Part shown: piece by piece, positions 56,983-64,000 of the stretch
Position numbering within the stretch: position 1 is the stretch's first letter
How the letters are laid out: each line of letters starts with the position of its first letter
Assembly: GCA_001516025.1 (NCBI GenBank)
Contig: LOEU01000037.1
Location: forward strand, 222,237 to 286,236
Source of the DNA: a bacterium BRH_c32
GTDB lineage: Bacteria > Bacteroidota > Ignavibacteria > Ignavibacteriales > Melioribacteraceae
Reading direction: 5' to 3'
DNA: 64,000 nucleotides
The notes under the pieces: model-generated
The model's input: the letters and a program-made list of their open reading frames with translations, nothing else
Told to the model about the DNA's origin: nothing
The model's database searches: none
Program-made: the position numbers and the translations under genes

Positions 56983-58977
56983 TTATTTCAGATACAATAA
57001 TTTTTTATTTAGTACAGTTCCATTAATTTTTAATGAATAAATATAAGAGCCGGAAGCAATCGATTCACCTAAATCATTAGTTCCATTCCAATAAATATTA
57101 TTTTTCCCAACCGAAGCGATTCCGGAGAATAATGTCTTAATCTTCTCGCCCAATACATTAAAGACTTCCACTTCTGCATAGTTATTATCTTTTGAGAGAA
57201 AAGTGATAAGAGTAGAACCATTAAATGGGTTAGGATAATTTTGAACTAAAATATATTCTTCAGGTAAAACTATTTCTTCTTCGCTTTTTGCAGAAGTTAT
57301 GATATTAAGTTTTCCGCCATACATTTTATAGCTTTTTTCCGAATTTGCCGGTTCACGCTTGCTAAGACCTTCACTAGATTCATAAGTGAAATAAAAAACA
57401 ATTGATTCATCATTTACGAATTGAGGTAAATTAGTCGTAAAAACATATCCGCCTTGATAATTCATTGCAATAACTTGCTCAATCCCGCTGCTGCCTTTAA
57501 AGTGTAATTTAAGAGTTTGAAGATTCATTTGATTAGGATTCTGAAAAGCTTTTGTAATAACAATATTTCCGTTTGATTCTCTTAAATTAGGGTAAGTAAC
57601 AGCTTTCAATGCTGAAACAATTCCCCAACCGATATCATTATTAGGAGATTCAGAATTACTTGCCGATTGCATCATTATCTCACGTACTTGAGTGTTTTTT
57701 AAATATGGATAGGCAGACATTAAAAGAGAAGTAACACCCGCAGCAATGGGACAGGAAAAAGAAGTCCCGCTGCCATAACTATAATTTCCTGATGTTGTAA
57801 CACGATACGTATTAGAACCTTGAGCTGCGATCTCAGGTTTTATTCTTCCATCAGAAGTAGGGCCAAAACTGCTGAAATAAGAGACGCCACCTGAACCTGT
57901 AACAGAACCAACAGAAAGAATATTATAAGCATCTGCCGGTGTTGTAATATATCCCCAAGAAGTACTTCTTTCATTACCCGCTGAAGTAAAAGTAACAACT
58001 CCTTTTGAAAAAGCAATATCCGTTGCTTTAGAAACTAATGAGGTAGAGCCGTTCATATCGGCATAAGAATATGAACGTTGATCTTTATCAAAAGTTGAAT
58101 AACCTAAAGAGCTGCTTGTTAAATCCACTCCTAGACCTTCCAACCATTCCATTGCTGCTACATAATTATCTTCTTCGATATTTGTTTCAGTTGGTACGTA
58201 TTCAGTTTTTGCTAATGCAAATTGTGCATTAAACGCCGGTCCAATCATTTCCCCATTTTGAAATCCGCCTATTAATGAAAATACAGAAGTGCCATGACTA
58301 TCTTGATCCAAAACATCTCCGGTCTCATTTGCCGTAACACCATCTTTTTGTACGAAATCATATTCGGCAATTACATTCCTTCCTCTAAGAGGTGGATTTG
58401 ATTTCCATCTAAAACCGGTATCTAATAATCCTATAAATACACCTTCACCGGTTATTCCCATATCGTGAACAAATGGAACATCGGATAATATATTTTGATT
58501 TAAAGAAGAGCCATAATCATAAGTAAAGTTCGGTGAGGCTTTATCACTTCCTTCAGGAATAGTTCCAATTAGGTAGGAATAATTTGATTCACTTTTTAGG
58601 GTTTTTATAATCTCGATTTTTTCAACAAATGGAAGTAGGATCAACTCATTATATTCATCAGATGTCAAAAAAGCAGAAACTGCATTAAACCATTTCAGCA
58701 CGTGGACAATCTCTATCCCTTTTTTTTCAATCTTGTTAATATATTCGGCATTAATTTTTATATCCGAATAATCTATATAATCTTCGCCAAGAACTTTTTT
58801 TCTTCTTTCAATCGCTCTAGAAGAAAGCTCTTTCTCGGCTTCTTTATAAAACTCAGAAGTTTTACTTAATCTATCTTTATAGTCTATCCCCTTGTCTTTG
58901 AAATAGATCATATATTTAGTTTGGGCAGAGATGCTTATTGAAACAAAAAAGAAAATAAATAGAATAATTCTTTTCAT
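56983..58977 (-). CDS. Secreted subtilisin-like S8 protease with T9SS sorting domain
   Basis: 664 residues. Signal peptide about 1-19; prodomain to about 150; the S8 domain has the triad Asp186 (GLLDTGF), His228 (DSHGTSV) and Ser406 (SGTSFSCP) plus the oxyanion Asn335 (SAGNE). The C-terminal ~75 residues (VQNYPNPFNGSTLITFL, VEVFNVLGEKIKTLFSG, GSYIYSLKINGTVLNKKLLYLK-type end) form a type A type IX secretion sorting domain. So it should be exported by T9SS to the surface or medium. It is separated from lepB by 58 nt. Confidence 0.94.
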   Translation of the reverse strand: MKRIILFIFFFVSISISAQTKYMIYFKDKGIDYKDRLSKTSEFYKEAEKELSSRAIERRKKVLGEDYIDYSDIKINAEYINKIEKKGIEIVHVLKWFNAVSAFLTSDEYNELILLPFVEKIEIIKTLKSESNYSYLIGTIPEGSDKASPNFTYDYGSSLNQNILSDVPFVHDMGITGEGVFIGLLDTGFRWKSNPPLRGRNVIAEYDFVQKDGVTANETGDVLDQDSHGTSVFSLIGGFQNGEMIGPAFNAQFALAKTEYVPTETNIEEDNYVAAMEWLEGLGVDLTSSSLGYSTFDKDQRSYSYADMNGSTSLVSKATDIAFSKGVVTFTSAGNERSTSWGYITTPADAYNILSVGSVTGSGGVSYFSSFGPTSDGRIKPEIAAQGSNTYRVTTSGNYSYGSGTSFSCPIAAGVTSLLMSAYPYLKNTQVREIMMQSASNSESPNNDIGWGIVSALKAVTYPNLRESNGNIVITKAFQNPNQMNLQTLKLHFKGSSGIEQVIAMNYQGGYVFTTNLPQFVNDESIVFYFTYESSEGLSKREPANSEKSYKMYGGKLNIITSAKSEEEIVLPEEYILVQNYPNPFNGSTLITFLSKDNNYAEVEVFNVLGEKIKTLFSGIASVGKNNIYWNGTNDLGESIASGSYIYSLKINGTVLNKKLLYLK

Positions 58978-59035
58978 AAGAGAAACTGTCCTTTCGATAA
59001 TTTATTTATTATTATATGTAATCAATCATTTATAA

Positions 59036-59923
59036 TCAATGTACTAATTTTGCAAGACGATTTAATTTTACAGAACCTAATAGCTCAAAGAAATCAGAAA
59101 ATGGAATTGCAGGATTCCAAGACCAATAGATAAAAAATGCTTGACCAACAACTTTATCACGAGCTACAAATCCCCAAAAACGGCTATCCAAACTGTTATC
59201 ACGATTATCACCCATCATAAAATAATAATCTTTAGTTATTGTGTAACTTGTTACGGGTTTTTTATCAATTAAAATCTGATCGCCTTCAATAGTTACAACT
59301 CTTCTATCATATTCTCGATCAATAATAGTGCGCCACTGCTCGACATTACTTTTATTTAATGGGATTACTTCCCCTTTCTTTGGGACTACAACAGGTCCAT
59401 AATTATCTTCATTGAATTGAGCACCTGATGGAAAAATACGTGGATTTGTAACAGTCGCCGGCATTGCATTAGAATTTAGATATTGTATATGAACCGGAAT
59501 ATCTGCTTCCTTCCCATTTATAAAAACTACTTTTTCTTTAATTACAATCGTATCACCCGGTTCGCCTATTAATCTTTTAACATAGTTATCGATATTAACC
59601 GGTTTTAGCTCGTCTTTATCACCCGGAAATTCAAAAACAACTATATCACCTTTCTCCGGTTCTCTAATAGCTGGCAACTGAAAATATGGAAGTGCAATAT
59701 TTGTAAATGGAATACTTCTCGGAGATGATGATCCATAAAGAAATTTATTTACAAATAGAAAATCTCCTACCATAATGGTTTTTTCCATCGAAGGAGTAGG
59801 CACTCGCGAAGTCTCAATTATAAATGTCTTTAATATTAATGCTGCGATAGCTGCAAAGAATAAATTTTTCAAAAACTCAAGAAATTTTTTGAATTGAGTT
59901 TTTGGTGTTTCATTTGTTGTCAT
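59036..59923 (-). CDS. lepB: Signal peptidase I
   Basis: Cleaves signal peptides at the periplasmic face. 295 residues: one N-terminal membrane helix (about 18-36), catalytic Ser45 in SRVPTPSMEKTI, catalytic Lys116 in YVKRLIGEPGD, and the box E motif MGDNRDNSLDSRFWG. About 60 residues longer than minimal enzymes because of inserts between boxes (around residues 60-80 and 145-200). Adjacent to lepA by 17 nt, the classic lepA-lepB operon. Confidence 0.96.
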   Translation of the reverse strand: MTTNETPKTQFKKFLEFLKNLFFAAIAALILKTFIIETSRVPTPSMEKTIMVGDFLFVNKFLYGSSSPRSIPFTNIALPYFQLPAIREPEKGDIVVFEFPGDKDELKPVNIDNYVKRLIGEPGDTIVIKEKVVFINGKEADIPVHIQYLNSNAMPATVTNPRIFPSGAQFNEDNYGPVVVPKKGEVIPLNKSNVEQWRTIIDREYDRRVVTIEGDQILIDKKPVTSYTITKDYYFMMGDNRDNSLDSRFWGFVARDKVVGQAFFIYWSWNPAIPFSDFFELLGSVKLNRLAKLVH

Positions 59924-59940
59924 AGAATTACCAAATTCCT

Positions 59941-61734
59941 TTAGTCATCAATTTGTAAAACAGCTAAGAAAGCTTCCTGAGGAATTTCAACATTACCTAC
60001 TTGTTTCATCCTTTTTTTGCCTTCCTTTTGCTTCTCTAATAATTTTCTTTTTCTTGAAATATCACCGCCATAACATTTTGCGAGTACGTTCTTTCTCATT
60101 GCTTTAATATTAGTTCTTGATATTACCTTAGCACCAATGGACGCTTGAATTGCAATTTCAAACATCTGCTTTGGAATCAAGTCCTTTAATTTTGTTGTAA
60201 CTTTTCTACCCCAATCATAAGCTTTCTTTTCATGAACTATCATAGATAGTGCATCGACCTTTTCTCCGTTTAGCATAATATCCAATTTCACTAGATCAGA
60301 AATCCTATATCCAATATATTCATAATCGAATGAAGCATATCCTCGTGAAATCGATTTTAATTTATCATAGAAATCAAAAATTATCTCCGATAAAGGGAAT
60401 TCAAATTGCAAATCCGCACGTGTCGGATCTATATAAGAAGTATTTATATATATACCTCTTTTTTCAATCGCAAGCTGCATTAAGTTCCCGACATATTCGC
60501 TCGGAGTTACGATTTGTGCTTTTACATACGGTTCTTCTACATGGTCAATTTCACCAAGAGCGGGCATATCGGCCGGATTATCTACTACTACCTTTTCCCC
60601 TTTTTTATTTATTACCCAATACTCAACGTTTGGCAAAGTGGTAACGATAGATTGATCAAATTCTCTTTCCAAACGTTCTTGAACAATCTCCATATGGAGC
60701 ATACCCAAGAAACCACAACGGAATCCAAAACCAAGAGCAACCGAAGTCTCGGGAGAATAGGAAAGAGCGGAATCGTTTAGCTTGAATTTCTCTAATGCAT
60801 CACGTAGGTTCTCATATTCATCTGTATTTGTAGGGTAAAGTCCGCTATAAACCATTGGCTTAATCTCTTTGTAACCGGGTAGCGGATTTTCTGCTCCATT
60901 ACGTGCATGTGTAACTGTATCTCCAACTTTAGAATCGGCAAGATCTTTAATTCCGGAGATTAAATAACCGACATTACCTGCTTGTAATTCTCCGGTTCTA
61001 ATTCTACCTAATCGAAGTGTTCCCACTTCCTCAGCTAGATATTGATTGCCATTTACAAAATAGCGAATTTGGTCTTTTTCTTTGAGCTTACCATTAAATA
61101 TACGAACGTAAGAAACCGCTCCTCTATACGAATCAAATACCGAATCAAATACTAAAGCTTGAAGAGGAGCATTTTCATCACCTGTTGGTTGTGGTACCTT
61201 TGCTACAATATCTTCCAAGATCAGATCAATTCCGGCTCTTGTTTTAGCACTTGCCAAAATTATATCTTCATCCTTGCATCCGATTAACTCAATGATTTGA
61301 TTTTTTACGACATCAACCATAGCACTAGGAAGATCAATTTTATTTATCACCGGAATGATCTCTAAGCCCGCATCGATCGCCATATAAAGGTTACTTATTG
61401 TTTGAGCCTCAACACCCTGCGCTGCATCAACAACTAAAATAGCACCTTCGCATGCAGCTAAAGAACGAGAGACCTCATAAGTAAAATCTACGTGTCCGGG
61501 AGTATCGATCAGATTAAGTATATATGAATTTCCGTCATTTGCTTTATATTTCATCTGGATTGCGTGGGATTTGATTGTAATACCTCTTTCCCTCTCCAAA
61601 TCCATGCTATCTAAAAGCTGCTGCTTAGATTCGCGCTCGCTAACGGTTTTTGTGTATTCGAGTAAACCATCAGCAATAGTTGATTTCCCGTGGTCTATGT
61701 GCGCAATTATGCAAAAGTTTCTTATTAATTCCAT
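59941..61734 (-). CDS. lepA: Elongation factor 4 (LepA)
   Basis: Ribosome-associated translational GTPase, 597 residues. G1 AHIDHGKST, switch I RGITIKS, G3 DTPGHVDF, G4 NKIDLP, G5 SAKTR; domain II and the EF-G-like domains follow, ending in the LepA-specific C-terminal domain ([25 protein letters not shown] region). Length and motifs normal. Head gene of the lepA-lepB-subtilase-methyltransferase run. Confidence 0.98.
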   Translation of the reverse strand: MELIRNFCIIAHIDHGKSTIADGLLEYTKTVSERESKQQLLDSMDLERERGITIKSHAIQMKYKANDGNSYILNLIDTPGHVDFTYEVSRSLAACEGAILVVDAAQGVEAQTISNLYMAIDAGLEIIPVINKIDLPSAMVDVVKNQIIELIGCKDEDIILASAKTRAGIDLILEDIVAKVPQPTGDENAPLQALVFDSVFDSYRGAVSYVRIFNGKLKEKDQIRYFVNGNQYLAEEVGTLRLGRIRTGELQAGNVGYLISGIKDLADSKVGDTVTHARNGAENPLPGYKEIKPMVYSGLYPTNTDEYENLRDALEKFKLNDSALSYSPETSVALGFGFRCGFLGMLHMEIVQERLEREFDQSIVTTLPNVEYWVINKKGEKVVVDNPADMPALGEIDHVEEPYVKAQIVTPSEYVGNLMQLAIEKRGIYINTSYIDPTRADLQFEFPLSEIIFDFYDKLKSISRGYASFDYEYIGYRISDLVKLDIMLNGEKVDALSMIVHEKKAYDWGRKVTTKLKDLIPKQMFEIAIQASIGAKVISRTNIKAMRKNVLAKCYGGDISRKRKLLEKQKEGKKRMKQVGNVEIPQEAFLAVLQIDD

Positions 61735-61846
61735 ATTCCATCTTAAATTTAACCAAGTAATATAGGCATAGAACTTGCTAAATTCAATTTAACTTGATGC
61801 TCATTTTTACTATTTTAGTTAATTAAATAATTTAATTGTCTGAAAA

Positions 61847-63673
61847 ATGAAAAATCTCTTTATAATTCTATTCCTATCCTCTTTTATCATATATGGACAG
61901 GGTAAAAATATTGCTTTGATATCCAATATCGAATCAGGCAATAATGATAATTTACAAAAGTTAAGCGTACTTATCGATTCATTAAATAGCAGAAACGAGA
62001 TTGACTATTTAATAATAACAGGCGATTTGTCATATACTAGTGATAACAGTGATTATAAACTTTTAAATGAATTATTGAACACACTTGAATTCCCCTACGC
62101 AATCTTAGCGGGGGGAAATGATAACAAGAACTATCCTTATGACTGGACAGATTATTTCGATAAAATTGAAGGAGATAATTTATTAATTGAAACCGACCAA
62201 TTCCTGATTGCAGGAATAAATGGTTATCTACCATATTCTGAATACCAACATTTTTCAATTGAGAATCTTACTTGGTTAGGAAGCACATTGAAAGATAATG
62301 GGAAAAATCGTGCAATAATTTCTATTCTACCTTTTCCTCTCTCCGGCTCGTTTTCCAATAAGGAGAGCTACTTATCAATATTGAAGAATAATGGTGCTAA
62401 AGTAATTATTCAGCCGACACAAGGAAAAAGCTCGAGTGAAATAATTGGAGGTATTAGAGCTATATCTCTTCAAGATGGTTTTATCGATTCTAAAGGAAAT
62501 ATATTTTATCATAAAATGTCTTTGGATAATAATTTTGCTTCATTTTCAAAAATTACGATTGAAGGCAATGAAGAGGATATTGAGAATTTCGATCTATCAA
62601 TCGATATTCCTTCTACAGAACTGAAATCTCCAACTCAAGAAGAAAAATTAGCTGAATCATTATTGCAGATAGAGACAAATACTTCCACTTATTCTCGACC
62701 AATTAGAACAAAAGATAAGATTATTTCATTTTCAGAAGAAGGAATCATAAGCTGCTATGATACAACCGGAAGACAGAAATGGGAATATGATTCTTATGGA
62801 AATTCCCTCTCCTCACCCGTGTCCGAAAATGGGATTGTAACAGTTGCTAATCTAAATGGAGACCTCTCAAGTATTAGTCAATTAGAGGGAGAACAAATCC
62901 AGACAATCGGTTTTTCTGAGCCGATTATTACAGATTTATTGACTATCGAATATAAAGGGAATAAAGAATTAATGATTCCCAAATTGACCAAATCAAAAAC
63001 GGCAATAGTTTTTGGCTCAATCTCCGGCAAGCTTTCTTGTTATGATTTAGAAACCCTTCAAGAATATTGGGTTAATAATTCTGCTAAAGATTTAATTCTC
63101 AATAAACCATTGAGCATAGATAATAAAATTTTCTTTACGAGCCGAGATGGGTTTCTATATTCGATAGATTCAAGAAACGGATTAATGATATGGAAATGGA
63201 AAGAAGGTAATACTAATAACGTAACAGATGGTTCGCCCCTTACTGACGGAACAAAGATTTTTGTAGTATCCAAAGACGGTACTCTTTCAGCAATAGATTT
63301 ATTACTTGGCAAAACCGAATGGAAACTAAGCAAACATAACATAATTGATAAGATCGCAATTGCTTTAGATAAAAAATATATATTCGCAAAATCGAGTGCG
63401 AATAAAATTTTGATGATTAATTGCGAGAAGGGAACAATTGTTAAAGAGATTAGGTTGAATTTTAATCTTGATAATTATCCTTCCGATATTTTACAAAATG
63501 AAAATGCTGTTTATTTTTCTTCGGGAGAAAATCTCTATTCAATAGATAATAAGTATAGAGTGAATAAAATATTCTCCAATAAAAATGGAGTAATAAATTT
63601 TTTGGAATTATTTAATAACAAAATAATGATCTCTGACTTAAATGGACGTATAACAATAATTAATGAACCTTAA
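61847..63673 (+). CDS. Secreted pseudo-phosphoesterase fused to PQQ-type beta-propeller
   Basis: 608 residues. Signal peptide about 1-18 (ends IYGQG). Residues about 20-230 follow the calcineurin-like phosphoesterase outline but with key residues lost: the first DxH reads NIE (N27, E29), GD (59-60) is kept, GNHD reads GGND (89-92), and no GHxH is found. From about 275 on, repeats such as KDKIISFSEEGIISCYDTTG, GSISGKLSCYDLETLQEYW and SRDGFLYSIDSRNGLMIWKW are PQQ-like propeller blades. Probably a binding or structural envelope protein. The HAD gene starts 8 nt after it. Confidence 0.8.
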   Translation: MKNLFIILFLSSFIIYGQGKNIALISNIESGNNDNLQKLSVLIDSLNSRNEIDYLIITGDLSYTSDNSDYKLLNELLNTLEFPYAILAGGNDNKNYPYDWTDYFDKIEGDNLLIETDQFLIAGINGYLPYSEYQHFSIENLTWLGSTLKDNGKNRAIISILPFPLSGSFSNKESYLSILKNNGAKVIIQPTQGKSSSEIIGGIRAISLQDGFIDSKGNIFYHKMSLDNNFASFSKITIEGNEEDIENFDLSIDIPSTELKSPTQEEKLAESLLQIETNTSTYSRPIRTKDKIISFSEEGIISCYDTTGRQKWEYDSYGNSLSSPVSENGIVTVANLNGDLSSISQLEGEQIQTIGFSEPIITDLLTIEYKGNKELMIPKLTKSKTAIVFGSISGKLSCYDLETLQEYWVNNSAKDLILNKPLSIDNKIFFTSRDGFLYSIDSRNGLMIWKWKEGNTNNVTDGSPLTDGTKIFVVSKDGTLSAIDLLLGKTEWKLSKHNIIDKIAIALDKKYIFAKSSANKILMINCEKGTIVKEIRLNFNLDNYPSDILQNENAVYFSSGENLYSIDNKYRVNKIFSNKNGVINFLELFNNKIMISDLNGRITIINEP

Positions 63674-63681
63674 GGAATAAT

Positions 63682-64000
63682 GTGAAACAATTTGATGGAA
63701 TTATTTTTGATATCGATGGGACTCTAACTTCTACATTCGATTTAATTTTTGCTTCTTTTAATCATGTAACCGATAAATATTTTGGAAAGATTTTTACTAA
63801 CGAAGAGATACAAAAAGAATTTGGACCGACTGAAGACGTTATATTGAAAAAATGGTTTAAAGATAGATATGATATTGCAAGAGAAGATTATTATAAATTT
63901 TACGATAATAAACATCATGAGATGGCGGATATCTTCCCCGGGATGCCGGATTTATTAAAACAAATTAAAGAAAAGAATATTATACTTGCCACTAATACCG
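63682..64000 (+). CDS. HAD-superfamily hydrolase, 3' end cut by window edge
   Basis: About 106 codons, starting at GTG 63682 with AAGGAA ahead; an ATG two bases upstream is out of frame and stops at once. Motif I DIDGTLTSTF (catalytic Asp pair) begins at about residue 10 and the helical cap and DIFPGMPDLLKQIKEKN segment follow, as in phosphoglycolate phosphatase or beta-phosphoglucomutase-like HAD enzymes. Motif II is just starting (LATNT) where the window ends. The substrate is unknown. Confidence 0.88.
   Translation, partial: MKQFDGIIFDIDGTLTSTFDLIFASFNHVTDKYFGKIFTNEEIQKEFGPTEDVILKKWFKDRYDIAREDYYKFYDNKHHEMADIFPGMPDLLKQIKEKNIILATNT

Overview
The window is a piece of an AT-rich bacterial chromosome with short intergenic gaps and many 1-22 nt gene overlaps. 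It very probably comes from the Ignavibacteria/Chlorobi side of the Bacteroidota superphylum. The evidence is type IX secretion hallmarks (two PorV/PorQ-family barrels, and C-terminal FlgD-like or T9SS sorting domains on a BNR-repeat protein and a subtilase), an LpxH-type lipid A enzyme, a RodA-PBP2-MreDCB cluster, and recognisable Shine-Dalgarno sites. This assignment is inferred from gene content; no 16S gene is present.

Layout. 1-10591 (minus): elongasome genes rodA(partial)-mrdA-mreD-mreC-mreB, then purH-purN, a periplasmic TPR protein and pyrG. 10643-16301 (minus): a 1573-residue acyl-CoA ligase/unknown/GNAT fusion and a lytic transglycosylase. 16313-20650 (minus): squalene genes hpnC-hpnD-hpnE with a mitochondrial-type citrate synthase, closed by a clear intrinsic terminator. 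20800-23512 (plus): an unrecognised Cys-rich 590-residue protein and a PAP2 phosphatase. 23548-24224 (plus): a candidate small RNA and a hypothetical gene. 24248-29109: nucleoside phosphorylase, a solitary type IIG-like restriction-modification enzyme, a frameshifted YkvA/DUF1232 gene, a glycine-zipper membrane peptide and tRNA-Leu(CAG). This is the most accessory-looking part of the window. 29208-33941 (minus): PBP1A, LpxH, M1 peptidase. 34050-37310 (plus): glgC, uvrC. 37380-44898 (minus): SRP RNA, two glycosyltransferases, a FemAB-like enzyme, and a T9SS-related surface set (lipoprotein, BNR/FlgD protein, two PorV-like barrels). 45012-47882 (minus): M50 protease, outer-membrane barrel, GT2. 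47976-56267: ksgA-mgtE, a twin four-Cys protein, menG/ubiE, rdgB, an AhpD-like protein, uvrA, a YigZ protein and an Rrf2 regulator. 56330-61734 (minus): O-methyltransferase, secreted subtilase, lepB, lepA. 61847-64000 (plus): a degenerate phosphoesterase/PQQ-propeller protein and a partial HAD hydrolase.

Functionally most of the window is housekeeping: cell-wall elongation and remodelling (RodA, PBP2, PBP1A, MreBCD, lytic transglycosylase), envelope biogenesis (LpxH, glycosyltransferases, squalene, SRP RNA, LepB, T9SS clients), nucleotide synthesis and repair. No prophage, CRISPR array, transposase or multigene defence island is visible.

The strongest unexplained signals are: (i) three non-coding copies of a 13-bp element, CTCTATATTAATA, each exactly 21 bp downstream of a GGRAA element, which look like promoters for an alternative (ECF-like) sigma factor; (ii) a probable ORF-less RNA of about 125 nt between one of these promoters and a strong terminator; (iii) the 1573-residue fusion protein; (iv) a small protein with two identically spaced four-Cys motifs; (v) a phosphoesterase-like domain that has lost its metal ligands and is fused to a beta-propeller.
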